Shown here one piece after another: positions 10,286 through 21,530 of a stretch of DNA of 64,000 bases (the stretch's first letter is position 1; each line of letters opens with the position of its first letter). The notes beneath the pieces were generated by a model, which ran no database searches, was not told the DNA's origin, and was given only the letters and a program-made list of their open reading frames with translations. Source of the stretch: Nothopassalora personata (lineage: Eukaryota > Ascomycota > Dothideomycetes > Mycosphaerellales > Mycosphaerellaceae). Location: the NCBI GenBank assembly GCA_033816765.1, contig CM066293.1, positions 1,612,001-1,676,000 of the forward strand. The letters run 5' to 3'. The position numbers and the translations under genes are program-made.

Positions 10286-11439
10286 AGCCTCTCTGCACGC
10301 GTGGATGCACGCGTGACTTGGGACAAGATTGGCACATCTCTAGGGAACTACGGGGGCTGGCACGAAAACCTGAAAGGCGCAATATTGGGGAACTTCGACT
10401 ATCGATTGCTGTCATCAAAGCTGCTGTCTTTTGCAGCATGGGACTCAAAGGCGTGCAAGCACTACCTTGGGGATGTCATCGTTCGTATTGTCGAAACAAG
10501 GTCTCTACACTGCGATTCTTGCACTTATGATTGTGATCTGCAGGAAATTCCACTCGGATTCGGCAAAACCGTCGCCCACGTACTGTAGGTTCTACTTGAG
10601 AAGCTCGCACTCGTACGGACTCTCGTGGCTGTAGTTGGAGATGGGACGCGCGACTGTGTACCAGACGAACCGCTACATACACTTATGGTGGCAGACCACG
10701 ACAGGACTGGGCAGTAGCCTCGTATGTCTGGACGACCATGACCCGGCGATACAGCCCCTGGATATAGTCAAAGGCGTGGTACCCAGGAGATAGCGGGGCT
10801 TCGATGCCCGCCATGAAGTACGGCAATACATTTTGATGGCGCCTCGATACCATGTATGAACCGGTCACCACGCAGATGCAGTAGATGCCAACATCACTAC
10901 TAAACATTCTTGCAGACCGTTACCGCCTCATATTGCAACATACAGCTCATCACGTCGCTCGTTACAAGCGTTGATATGCTCATCATGGCGAGCGCTACCG
11001 GCCAGGGCGCCCTGGATGAGCTCAAAGTCAAAAAGTGAACTATCCAAATTGTTCAAGTATCAAAGACGATGGCGGTGGATAAGGGGCTCGGGGTCACGGT
11101 ACTGCTCAACCCCGGGTAACGATGACTGACATAGGTGCTACTACGACTAGAGCACAGACCGAGTCCTGGACTGTCCTGTGGTCTGCTCATATAGTACTAT
11201 TGACCCGTGAGGTCTAAAGCAACAGACATGAGATTATGTAGGCCTAATTGGTCGCACTGCTTCTCATGTTGAAGAAGGCCGACAATATCGCAGCTCTTAT
11301 CAGCAATCGCGAATGAGTAATTATCGGACACATAGCGTCTTCACATGCTGCACCATCATCGCGCCAGCCTACTTCTTCCCGAGGTATCAGCGCTTTGAAA
11401 TTCGCAGCGCTTCCTTCGACGACATCAAGTGTAGCTGTG
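10286..11439. other. Intergenic, no supported gene
   Basis: Several open frames of 60-100 codons exist on both strands (for example 10277-10588 plus and 10683-10907 minus). None shows a recognisable motif or a convincing splice structure, and they overlap each other antisense. Confidence 0.4.
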
Positions 11440-12262
11440 CTACCAATGCAACTGTTCGACGTTGTAAGACCTTTTCTGGGTACCTGCCATCACAAAAAAA
11501 GGAGGTCTAGTCTCACCATACTTCGATACGGGGGCGCCCTGTGAGTGAATGGTTATTGAGCGTTGAATGGGATACAACTTCTCACTCTTGACTACCTCTA
11601 TATTCGTCCTGAGACATGCATACTGATTGTGATTAAAGAACCAAGAAATAGGGCGAGAAGTTGACTGAAGCCTAAACTGCTCCGCATCTCGCATATTGAG
11701 CTTAGGATAGAGTTCATGTTCCGTGAGGGGTTGCTCGTCAGTGGAACCCACCGACTGCCGTCCATCTCGGCGCGATGGCACATAGTCGCTCCGTGCCTAG
11801 GTACCTTCTTCGTCACTTGAGATGGCACGTGGTCGAGGAATTCCTGAATCAGTGCCATGTTGTTGCAGCCAAAAGATATGTAGGAGATGTCAAGAATCGC
11901 AGGCAGAAAAAGCGCTGGAGCTGCCATAGCGCGATTTGTCGAGGCCTGGTTCATGGTCGTCGGCTGTGAAGATGCTCAGAATGGCGCAAATCACGCTCAG
12001 CTCCGTGGAGGGCATGATATTTCATTATATGTATGCCCTTCCCTGATACCGATCTTTTGACATCGTAGCTGATGTTTGCGACGGCGTCTGCAATAGCGCC
12101 GCGATCCTGCTCATAGAATGAGATGATGTCTCGACTTCCTTTGTTGGCATGTTCCACACAAGCGTGGAGCCCGTATCGGTCGCGAGGCTCAGCAGCCGGT
12201 GAATCTATGGCGGACCATGATTGAGAAACTTTCAGCAGTGCCAAATCAGCATCGAGGGCAGC
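11440..12262 (-). CDS. Unrecognised spliced gene, 5' end unresolved
   Basis: Three minus-strand exons join in phase: about 12262-12050 (ALLKVSQSWSAIDSPAAEP, later AIADAVANISYDVKRS), 11963-11805 (AMAAPALFLPAILDISYISF through HVPSQVTKK) and 11754-11440 (SVGSTDEQPLTEHELYPKLN to a TAG after VEQLHW). Introns 12049-11964 and 11804-11755 are GT-AG, and the joined frame stays open for more than 225 codons, unlikely by chance. The first exon has no ATG in frame before a TGA near 12265, so the true start is either in another upstream exon or lost. I recognise no domain. It could be a rapidly evolving lineage-specific gene or a young pseudogene. Confidence 0.4.
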
Positions 12263-12876
12263 TCTTCAAAGGCTCTGTTACTGTAAACAGTTGCTTACTT
12301 CGGTCGATTCCCGTCGGGACACTTTCGTGACATCGTGTTGAGTCACACCTATCTTTGCACCCTTTACATAGAGCTATTTAGTAGTAGTAAGGACCTTATA
12401 AAACCTTTGCACAATATATAGGCATAGGAGTATGTTTTAACAATGATAGGTAGACATAGCAGTCGCATTTTAAGAAACATAGACATGGCAGTATTTTCCA
12501 CACCGTTGACTGATCTATAAAAGTTAAGGGTCGCATGTCTGAAGCATCAAGAAGCATGCTGAGTTTACTTGGACATTTGATTAACGGGAACAGCTAACTT
12601 GCAGCCATGGCCAATGGTGGACAGTATGATATCGCAATGGGACTTGGAGTCGCAATCTGACAGACAGATGTTGTTGTTGTTGTCGAGAGGAAGGTGACAC
12701 TGGAGGTCGCGGCCATGGAGTAACGATCCATGTCTTGGCGCTTACCACATCGTCCTCGGCAAGTTCCGCGTCTCTAGAGGATGTCAGGAAAGAGCTCCCA
12801 GCGCATTACACACACATCATCATCACTGTCGACTCTCCCACCACCTCACACATTTTTCCTCACACTTACCGACATC
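12263..12876. other. Intergenic upstream of the acyl carrier protein gene
   Basis: Contains a short GTT repeat near 12668-12683 and a pyrimidine/CA-rich leader (12807-12876) before the ACP start codon. No open frame is supported. Confidence 0.5.
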
Positions 12877-13489
12877 ATGCTCCGCACCGCAATTGTTCGC
12901 AGCGCGCGTCTCGCCGCCACCCATGCCGCTCGCCCAGCAGTACGAACGTTCGCCGTCCGAAGCAACCCTTTCATCAACACATCCCGCACCTCCACCCCGG
13001 CGGCGACGCTCTCCGCTGTCCGATGCTACGCTTCGTCATCTGGTCTTGGTCAAGAGGAGGTCACAGGCAGAATCTTGGACCTGCTGAAGAACTTTGACAA
13101 GGTACAATGAGCTCGGAGTGGGGAAGCACGCGAGGCATTGGACTAACGCGGATATTGTAATTCAGGTTTCGGATGCATCGAAGCTCAGCGCACAGGCACA
13201 CTTCACAAATGACCTTGGGCTGGATAGCTTGGATACCGTCGAGGTGGTTATGGCGATAGAAGAGGTTCGTGGCGTCATTCACGGAAACAGAGCAGAAGAT
13301 GGACGGAATAGCGGCTGATACCATATGATGCAGGAGTTCAGCATCGAGATTCCAGACAAGGAGGCGGACGCCATCCACAGCGTGAACCAGGCTGTTGACT
13401 ACATCATGAAGCAGCCAGATGGTATGTACAGGGCGAGGGCGATGCTTGCAAATGGTGCTAGATCGAGCTAACACGTTGCAGCCCACTAG
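12877..13489 (+). CDS. ACP1: Mitochondrial acyl carrier protein
   Basis: Carries acyl chains on a 4'-phosphopantetheine arm for mitochondrial type II fatty acid/lipoate synthesis. In ascomycetes it is also the acyl-carrier subunit of respiratory complex I. Exons are 12877-13101, 13166-13264, 13334-13421 and 13482-13489; all introns are GT-AG and phases fit, giving 139 residues. Residues 1 to about 50 are Arg/Ala/Ser-rich with no acidic residues until after VRCYASSSGLGQEE, a typical matrix-targeting presequence. The attachment site DLGLDSLDTVEVVMAIEEEF is intact, with the modified Ser at about residue 96. The last coding exon is only 8 nt (codes AH and stop), easy to miss by automated annotation. 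Confidence 0.95.
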
Positions 13490-14136
13490 GAGAGCACATT
13501 GGCGCGGAAGCGAACACTCAGTAGAGGGTCGGCGGAGAAAATTCAGGAGGATGGATGCAAGCCGGTCGATACGAGATGTCCCCGCAAGAGGAGGGCCTGA
13601 CGACCGGCCTGAGGCCATTGGTTGGGAAAGCCAGGCAGATGTACATTGTAGCTCGTGAGGCGGGCATCTGATAAATGTGTACTACCAGTCTCAATCATAT
13701 CTACATCCATCACCAGCTTTTCACTGGTCCGTGACAACATGTTTGCCAGCGTGCCAGAGGTAGGGATGCTCAACATAATGATTTAAGCTCTCGGCGCCCG
13801 AACAGAATCCATCCCGCACTAGTTGGGCGTTGCAGCATTGCGACGACGTCAACTTCCAGGCGTGCTGATGAAAGCTGTTCTGCCCAGAATCGACACGACA
13901 ATCATTCTTTGGTCACAAACCGCCGCGACCTGAACGAGCCGTGATACCACGTCGGTCGCACCTCGGGAACGTCGCGTCTCCGACTCTCTGCGAATTCGCA
14001 CGCACACGCACACGCACACGCACACGCACACGCACACGGCACGTGGACCCGTCGCAGACACGAAACTCAATTCACCAATACCACCGGCCACGACCACCAC
14101 TCCCCCACCCTGGGCGCTATATAGCATCCACACAGT
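13490..14136. other. Intergenic with (ACACGC)n microsatellite
   Basis: Region between the ACP and GPP34 genes. An (ACACGC)n microsatellite runs at about 13997-14038, 100 bp before the GPP34 start codon, and probably lies in that gene's promoter or 5' UTR. It produces spurious open frames of VCVCVC and RTRTRT type. Confidence 0.6.
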
Positions 14137-15313
14137 ATGGCCTCGGCCTCAGGCTCAGGCCTGACTCGCCGCCGAGGCGCAGGCGCCGCTCACACCAACC
14201 ACGAGAACGACGAGAAAGACACGTCCCGAGTCTCCTCCCCTGCACCACGACCGCCCACTTCCTCGGGCCCGGAGACCAGCTATGAGGCCGGTGAGAATGG
14301 CCACAAGATCGCCTTCGACCCTCGCGACATGGCCGATTCAGCAGAGCGGTCGAAGCAGCCCAAACTCACCCTGATGGAGGAAGTGTTGCTGATGGGGTTG
14401 AAGGACAAGCAGGGCTACCTCAGCTTCTGGAACGACAACATCTCGTACGCGCTACGGGGCTGTATTGTCATCGAGCTGGCGTTTCGAGGCAGGATCAGCA
14501 TGCAGAAGGACTCGAGCCGGAGGAGGTTCCCGCTGGCCGATAGGCTGATTGAGGTTGTGGACGATACGTTGACCGGGGAGGTGCTGCTGGATGAGGCGTT
14601 GAAGATGATGAAGAGTTCGGAGAAGATGAGCGTGAGTAGCTGGATTGATCTGATGAGTGGTGAGTACGACTTGAAAAGGAGAGGGGAGAGGAGAGGGACT
14701 AATGCGGATTCCGCAGGCGAAACGTGGAACCTCATGAAGATCGGCTACCAGCTTAAACAAGTCCGCGAACGACTAGCCAAAGGTCTCGTCGACAAGGGCA
14801 TCCTCCGTACCGAGAAGCGCAACTTCCTCCTCTTCGACATGGCCACGCATCCGGTCGCAGACGGCGGCGCGAAAGACGAGATCAGGCGACGAGTACGCAA
14901 TGTCCTCACACAGCGCACCGTCGTCCTTCCTGCTTCGCAATGGCTACCCGAGAACCTGGAGTTCCGCTACCTCAGAACGATTGCTATGCTGTGCGCTGCC
15001 TATGCTGCGAACGTGCTGGAGAACGCTTTGACTACCCTCGGACACGAAGCACGGGAAAGAGCGTTCGCACAGGTGGACGAGCTGCTTGCAGAGTACTCAC
15101 AGTGGCCCTTTGGCAGGAGAGCTGGAGGCGGTCAGGCTGCTGTTGGTGCCAATCTGGATCAGGTGGTTAGGGATGAGGTCAATGGTGCCAAGGATAAGGA
15201 GCTGCAGCTTGAGGCGAGTCTGGCCAGGCAGATTTTGAGGGCAGAAGCTAACGTATCCCCAGGTCGTGGCAGCGTGCCTGAGCGTCTTCACTCGTCTAGA
15301 CTCCCTGCTCTAG
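14137..15313 (+). CDS. VPS74: GPP34/GOLPH3 family Golgi phosphoprotein (Vps74)
   Basis: PI4P-binding Golgi adaptor that retains glycosyltransferases by linking their tails to COPI. Exons are 14137-14659, 14717-15213 and 15263-15313, giving 356 residues. A Ser/Pro/Arg-rich tail (about 1-70) precedes the GPP34 domain starting at KLTLMEEVLLMGLKDKQGYL. Conserved segments include ALRGCIVIELAFRGRI, LLDEALKMM and the hydrophobic hairpin region YLRTIAMLCAAYAANVLENA. Intron 1 (57 nt) contains no stop, so an unspliced reading is possible but inserts a non-conserved segment. Intron 2 (15214-15262) begins GCGAGT, a GC-AG intron. Splicing it restores the invariant family C-terminus VVAACLSVFTRLDSLL. Without splicing, the protein would end in an unrelated tail. 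Confidence 0.95.
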
Positions 15314-16335
15314 GCGTCGGTTTAGCAGACGGATTACGACATTCATTCTAACGCCGATCCCGTCCGCGACGAGACGGACTCGAACTACACAGCATGACAG
15401 ACTCGCAAGCAGAGAGGCGTGCGAGCACCGCGAAAGAGCTTGGAAACACTTATGCAGCGAGCAGGGCAAGATCGCTCGAGATCTGCAACTATAAGAGAGG
15501 ATTCCCAGCCGAGGCTGGCAAGCAGATATCTCTGCGAAGCCACGATAGAGATGTGGGGCAGCGAGCGTGCGTGATGGGTGGCAACAGCAGGCGTACTTTG
15601 GCGTTTTATCCTCATCACCAAATTCTTCATGTGCGATACGGTACCGAAATCGATACCTAAAAAAGAAGCAGCGCTAACCACCCATCAACCCATCCATACC
15701 ACTTACCCTCTCTGTCAGATCCACATCTTGCAGTCAAAAAGGCGCTCGGCAGTTGAGATTCCAGAAGAGATATCCTGGCGATCTCGACCACATAGCTGAC
15801 GAGTAACTCAGATCGAATCCACACTTGCTGTCAAGGGAAAGTATGAACGGAGTTCCCTCCTCCCGGAAGGAAATCCGCATGATGTAACCGTACTGAGATT
15901 CGAAGGACTAGGGTTCCTGAGAGTGTGATCCTAGTAGAGAACATTTAGAAGGGTAAGATCCGGGTAGAGAACGGATGAAAGGGAAGGATTCTGGCAAAGA
16001 ACATCAAATTGGCTCGGTCCATCCTAGGGTGATGGACGTCATGGGCGATGATGCAGCAACCTCCTTCGGCCTGGGCATGCCCTTGTCAGGGCATTGCGCG
16101 GCGGGTCTGATGTGGATTCGCTGGGTCACCCTGCTCTGATCGGTTCATGCACTGATAATGGGACAGATATAAGTGCCCGCCGTGGGGGGCTGTTTTCTTC
16201 TCGTGATGTTTCTGATTTGCAGGCGAGAGGTATGCCGAGGATCACTGCGAGGTTGGCTACGCTGGACACCCTGAAGATTGGCGAGGCGTCTGACAAGGGA
16301 GCTTTGAGAGAGAAGAGGAAGGCGAGAGAGGGAAG
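15314..16335. other. Intergenic; 30-bp direct repeats
   Basis: No supported gene. Three imperfect 30-bp units at 15927-15956, 15957-15986 and 15987 to about 16005 (partial) share GATCC, GTAGAGAAC and a GAAGGG-like end. Open frames here lack any family signature. Confidence 0.5.
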
Positions 16336-17623
16336 ATGGCGTCGGCGACGGAGACGTATAGACCGTTGGAAGGAAAGGTTGCAATTGTTACTGGTGAGTC
16401 TTGCACTGAAGAGGGTGAAGGGATGGGAGGTACGTGCTGATGGGTCTGTTTCTATGCTGCAGGTGGGTCGAGAGGTATTGGACGGGAAACTGCTATTCAG
16501 TTTGCGAGGAAGGGGTGTAAGGGGGTATGTTGAGCGCACAATAAGAGCAGATGAGGGCAGGATAATGACAACGGACATGGAAGATGCAAAAGAGGAGAAC
16601 AGTGACTGAGGACAGACCTGAAGAGCTGATCAAAAAGACTGCAGATTACGATAACATACCTCCGTAACACCGAAGCCGCGAGGAGCTGTGTCACTGAGAT
16701 AAGACGATTGGGATGCGAAGCGATTGCGATACAAGGCGTGGACTGCAAGGGCAAGACGCGTTATATCAAGAGGTATGTCAGACTCAGATTTGAGCAGTGA
16801 AACAGGTAGCAGGGGTTTTGGGACGCTGATGCATACTCGGGCACAGCTGGCAGATTCCATGATCCAGCCAACGCTCTCCGCCTTCTCCACAACCGGCATC
16901 GACATTCTGATCAACAATGCCGGCGCAGCAGCTCGTGAGTGCATTTCAAGAAGCAGCATCATCTCAAAGGGAGTGCCTGGACAGGTCAAGTCATGCAGTG
17001 TGAGGAACGACCCTCGACCGTCCTCCACTCACTTCCTCCCAGCACGTGTCTGCTAGAGACCTCACACTAACACCCCGGATCTCCAGTCTACCCAAAGGAC
17101 GCCCAATCCACACAAGAATTCTACGGAATTTTCAATCTCAACGTCCTCGCCCCCTACGTGCTAATGCAAGCCGTGCTCCCCGTAATCCGCCCCGGGGGCT
17201 CCATCATCAACATCTCCTCGATCGCCTCTCGCGTTGTGCTCGGCGGCCCGACGATAACATATTCAGCGAGCAAGGCGGCGTTAGAACACATGAAGAGGAA
17301 TTTCGCGGTGACCTATGGCGCGAAGAAGAAATTTACGATCAATAACGTTAGTCCGGGTGCGACGGATACGGATGAACTGAGGCAGGCGAGTCAGGAGATA
17401 ATCGATATTGTTCAGAATGATTGGACTATTGAGAAGAGGTGAGATTGTACAGATGTCGTGTATGATACGGTGTGGTATATGAGGACGCTGACGTGTTTGG
17501 TATGTCAGGTTAGGGAGACCGAGTGAGATAGCCAATGTGGTGTGCTCCCTTTGTTCAGGTGGAGGAGCGAGGTGGATCAATGGTGATACAATCAATGCTA
17601 GTGGTGGAGCTAGTATATGGTAA
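16336..17623 (+). CDS. Short-chain dehydrogenase/reductase (SDR), six exons
   Basis: NAD(P)-dependent oxidoreductase of the classical SDR fold. Proposed exons are 16336-16393, 16463-16524, 16645-16772, 16813-16934, 17087-17438 and 17509-17623; phases fit and give 278 residues. The cofactor motif TGGSRGIGRE spans the first intron (about residues 19-28). NNAGAA is the structural motif, NISSIASR carries the catalytic Ser, and the catalytic pair is in YSASKAAL. The end ARWINGDTINASGGASIW is typical of the family. The acceptor of exon 4 is the least certain boundary: 16813 keeps the frame, but other AGs are nearby. Substrate cannot be assigned; no biosynthetic cluster surrounds it. Confidence 0.9.
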
Positions 17624-18010
17624 CGTGAAAGAGGGCGTTTGCAGTCGGACCGTTGTCAACGCCTGGGTCGCTTCACATGTGCCCAAAGTCGAATCATTCG
17701 AACTCTCCAGATGTAGGAGTGATATGCAGGTCCATGGCTGTGGTGAGGCCGATGAACGTGGAGTTCGGCCGAGGAGACCTTCGAAAAGGGAATGCCGATA
17801 TTTTGCAGCGACAAATCACAAGATGTTTGCCGGTCGCTCTTTCATTCACTGACAACATTACCCCACTCGGCGGTCTCTGCCGTCCAATCGTTAGGCACGG
17901 ACCGATCTTCAAAATTCTTCCTTCCAGCTCGCGACTGCACATCAATATTTTCCACTCTCGCCAACAACATCTGCCACCAACACCTTCACCAACAACAAAC
18001 GACCGCTGTC
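17624..18010. other. Intergenic / promoter of the 2EXR gene
   Basis: Ends with a CA- and CAACA-rich leader (17960-18010) typical of fungal 5' UTRs. The long frame of the downstream gene extends upstream to 17792, but that part has no conserved sequence. Confidence 0.5.
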
Positions 18011-19513
18011 ATGGTGTTCGAGTTCACAGGCGAACCACCCACCCTCGGCGCACCACCCACATTCGCTTCTTTCACACCAACACCGACCGCAAACACACCA
18101 ACACGGACTGGCTTCGCGACAACCCCTTTCGGGGCCTACTTTGGAAGTAACGCATCACTGCGGCCAAACTCGACCACTCCAACTCCATTCGCAACCACTA
18201 CAATACACGCGCAAGCCTTTCGAGATGCCACCCAACCTGATGAGGACATCCCACAAGATGATGACCTCATGAGGGCTCTGAAGCGTTGCGCTACCAATCG
18301 ACGGGCTGTGTTTGGCAGACGGGACATGGACGCCGACGCTGCTTTGAACGAGGTGCTGGGACTGTGCGAAGTTGATGCCGGGAAGCTGATGAAGGCACTC
18401 CGGAAAGCCAACTCCCAGATCGGTGTGTTTGCGCGAGCTGTCTTCAGTCAACTTCTGCAGCAGGGTCCGGGTGTCAAGTCTTCAGGTGCAGCTGTCGAGA
18501 AAGGCGAGGAGAAGATCGAGGAGGGCGTCCCACGATGGCTTTCAGGCGAGAAGAGAGTGACGAGCAAGAGTCCTCAGGCAGTGGCAAAGAAGCGTATGCC
18601 TGCGGACGAGGACGTGATCACCGAGAGTCCAGGCGACGAGGAGGTCGTGGAAGCCATAGTCTCCACCGACACAACTCCCACCAAGCCATTCCGCTTCCTC
18701 GATCTTCCAGCAGAGATGAGAAACATCGTCTACCGCGAGCTACTGGTTTCCAAGACCGGGTACATCTGGCTCGCTGGTCGACCCTACACGTATGGTGATA
18801 CAGCATCAGGAAAGTTCCAACCAGAACTTCGCAAGGGCCTCAAGTCTGGCTGCGACTCCGCCATCCTCGGATCCTGCAAGCAAATTTACGACGAGGCAAA
18901 GGACATCCTCTACTCCGACAACAAGGTCATCATGAGCTTCGAGGTGGAGAAGTCGATGAAGCCGTTTCTCCCGATGGGGCGCATCGAACTTCCCTCCTTG
19001 GCACGCATCACATCTCTGGTACTGGTCCTCGACATGTGCGCTGCCGGCAGTATCGTTAGAACCCACAGGTCCTTGAATGCGCAGGACTTGGTCAAGCTGG
19101 TCTGCTGGCGCGAACTCCAGGCTATGACTGCACTGAAGCATCTCCGCATCACCATCGTAGAGCGCACCGAGATTGAGCACCGTCAGATCATGCTACTGCA
19201 AATCATGGAGCGTATCCCCACTACGTGTGAGGTTACCTTTGGCATGGAGACGGACTTTGAGAAGGAATATGTCAAGAAGATCATCGCTGATGCCGACGAG
19301 CCGCAGCATAAATTCTATTACAACCTCGAGGACAGTTACGAAGCGGACGTGGACATGGTGCGGAAATGTGGTGAGGGTGCTGTGACTACTAAAGGTTGCA
19401 AGAGTGGTGATACGCGCGATTACCGCTTCGCGGACCGCGACTTCAGCAAGTTGAGAAGCCTTGCGGGCTCAGAGACTATCAATCCGCAGTACGTGTTCGG
19501 TAGTGGTTGTTGA
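18011..19513 (+). CDS. 2EXR/F-box-like domain protein
   Basis: Single-exon protein of 500 residues from the ATG at 18011. I chose this start because the preceding 73 codons to 17792 look like untranslated leader and the MVFEFTG start follows a CA-rich leader. The N-terminal 150 residues are Thr/Pro-rich then helical. The family block begins near residue 230 with FRFLDLPAEMRNIVYRELLV and continues with ILGSCKQIYDEAKDILYSDN, the pattern of fungal 2EXR/F-box-like proteins. These may act as substrate adaptors, but roles are mostly unknown. No lesions are seen. Confidence 0.8.
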   Translation: MVFEFTGEPPTLGAPPTFASFTPTPTANTPTRTGFATTPFGAYFGSNASLRPNSTTPTPFATTTIHAQAFRDATQPDEDIPQDDDLMRALKRCATNRRAVFGRRDMDADAALNEVLGLCEVDAGKLMKALRKANSQIGVFARAVFSQLLQQGPGVKSSGAAVEKGEEKIEEGVPRWLSGEKRVTSKSPQAVAKKRMPADEDVITESPGDEEVVEAIVSTDTTPTKPFRFLDLPAEMRNIVYRELLVSKTGYIWLAGRPYTYGDTASGKFQPELRKGLKSGCDSAILGSCKQIYDEAKDILYSDNKVIMSFEVEKSMKPFLPMGRIELPSLARITSLVLVLDMCAAGSIVRTHRSLNAQDLVKLVCWRELQAMTALKHLRITIVERTEIEHRQIMLLQIMERIPTTCEVTFGMETDFEKEYVKKIIADADEPQHKFYYNLEDSYEADVDMVRKCGEGAVTTKGCKSGDTRDYRFADRDFSKLRSLAGSETINPQYVFGSGC

Positions 19514-19696
19514 GGTGTCTGGAATTTTGGCATTGCTCGGAGAGATACAGACCGTTGCGGCACAGAGAAAGGTTGGGAACTTGCCTGCATGAGAGAGTCA
19601 AGACTAGACTGCCGAGCCCTACATGGCGTAATGAAATTTAAATCAGGAAGGATTCGACTCCTTGACCGCGATTCTTCGCCGTGCCCACATTCAACT

Positions 19697-20653
19697 TCAG
19701 GAAGCCTCATGCTCCTGATTCTGGTACGACGAATTCGGCAGCGTCTTTCGTCTCGAGGGCTGGTTCACCTTGACCTCTCCGCCGCCTTTGGCGCTCTCAC
19801 GATGCATCCCACGTTTCGCCAAAGACTCGTCAGTCTCGTAGATCATCGCTGCCTCATCGTCTTCGTCGCGGAACTCGTACGTCCTCAACTCCGCTTCATT
19901 CCACCTAAAAGTCGTCAGCACTCTGTCCCCACACCCGAGGGCATGCGTGGACTTCTTTCGGTTGATCACTCACCAAGGCGTCGTCTGCCTCCCCTGATCA
20001 TCCACCTCTCCAGTCGTAAAGTGGTTGAAGAACCCATGGCTAACCAACGCCACCTCCTTCTCTGGCCTTGCCTTGATCCACTTTCTCAATTTCAGCGCGC
20101 GCGCATTGCAGGCTTTAGCGTCTGTGGCGAATTCGCCTTCGTGTTTGAACCAGCCGTGCTGGACGTCGCATCAGCAAACTTCGCACCCTGGGACAAGATG
20201 CACGTGACGGCAGTCTTCACCTTCAGATGATCGAAATCTACCTTCTGATGCCCAAACTCCTTGATCAGATCCTCGACGGGCGACCCAGTATCAGAAGGAG
20301 CATCCGAGACTTCTTCCGCGGTGGGCAGTGCAACAATGACCAGACCTCGATCTACGCAGGGCGCGAAAGCAAGTTGACATGTCTGAATTGCCCTTCGCAA
20401 CGGCGAGGCGAGAAGGAGTTCGATCTGGAGTGTACTAGCGATGAGGCTTGTCTGAAGAGCGAGCGACGACGACGCCGCTTGAAGAGAGAGAGAGACTGAC
20501 CTTATCATGTCTTCCAAATTCTTTGCATCGATCTCGACATTGCTGCTTGCCCTTCTCGGTCAAAGGTGGATCACGAAGGAGGTGGCCATCTTTCGTCACT
20601 TCGTGTGAATGATATCCTTGTCCATGGCGCATGATATGGAGGATTGGAGGCAT
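19697..20653 (-). CDS. Histidine phosphatase, phosphoglycerate-mutase-like
   Basis: Member of the histidine phosphatase superfamily, probably a small-molecule or protein phosphatase rather than glycolytic mutase. Exons (minus) are 20653-20501, 20451-20221, 20158-19974 and 19904-19697, giving 258 residues with consistent phases. The catalytic motif IMRHGQGYHSH lies at residues 7-17 (RHG at 9-11), and DPPLTEKGKQQC follows. The second catalytic His is in VALVSHGFFNHF, with LLASPLRRAIQT between. Introns are short GT-AG; the second has a GCTGATG branch just before its acceptor. A MITE-like inverted-repeat element begins 32 bp upstream of the start codon. Confidence 0.92.
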
Positions 20654-20684
20654 TTTGGTTCTGGGGCCGCTGCTCGGTCATGCA

Positions 20685-20978
20685 CTTTTGCCCACTTGTG
20701 AGCCGCGTGAGTGGCGTCGGAAGCCGCGAGAGTCGTGTGAGTGATTCTTCTGTATCAACTGTACCGGTCGTTTGCGAGCTAATAGTATCGTAAGTGGGCG
20801 TAAGTACCTTCTCGCTCCCGTAGCGTACGGGGCTCTACGGATAGCTCTAACTATCGCTTGAACTAGTAACGCGCTACATGTCCGACTTGACATAACGCGA
20901 GCTAAGCGCTAGCGGACACCAAACGCAGTAGTGCACGGTCCGGTATTGCGACTTACGCGACTCATGAGTGGGCAAGAG
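20685..20978. mobile_element. MITE-like element with 32-bp terminal inverted repeats
   Basis: Left end CTTTTGCCCACTTGTGAGCC and right end, read on the other strand, CTCTTGCCCACTCATGAGTC continue as matching arms for about 32 bp; the element is about 294 bp. Flanks are TGCA on the left and TACA on the right, so a TA target duplication (Tc1/mariner type) with one mutated copy is possible but not proven. There is no coding capacity. It lies immediately upstream of the histidine phosphatase gene. Confidence 0.7.
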
Positions 20979-21530
20979 TACAGGCTCTTGATGATGTCGA
21001 CGTGACCAACTCTCCTTTGAGTGCCCGCGGCGAGACCGCAAGACTAGGAAAAAGGTATCGACACACTTTCAACCACGGATTGGCATCTGTCAACAATCTT
21101 GAATGTTGCGGTGAGGAAAGTTTTCGATGTCATCGTGCAGTTGTAGTTAGCAAAAGGAAGCAAGCTTTCGGGTACCTATATGTTGGTTCCGAAAACCAGG
21201 TAGAAGTTGTTTTCGCAGAAAAAGGTGAGGACCCTCAACAGATCTGCGTATTGTAGCGGCTTATGTATGTTCAACTGTAGACGAGTCCTGACTGGAATCT
21301 CACCTCTTCAGGGACATCACGTCTGTGACGATAGCAGTAGAGACAGTATTGATTAGCATTGTTTGTTGTTTGCAACGTACTTAAGCAGACAGCAACACCA
21401 GATCGCCACGGGGACGATATGTACAGCTCTAGGATCGGCCCCCAAGTTTCATTATTATGCCAACAGGATCAGAATGCGAATGTTGTTACAGTTGTCCCCA
21501 AATGAGTGTCCATGGTTGGATTTGCGGCGA
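20979..21530. other. Intergenic, nothing recognised
   Basis: Lies between the MITE-like element and the cupin gene. Small open frames on the plus strand have no recognisable motif. Confidence 0.5.

Noticed and set aside
12300..12320. CGGTCGATTCCCG resembling a tRNA T-arm
   Set aside because: No matching acceptor or anticodon arm in the preceding 60-70 bases.
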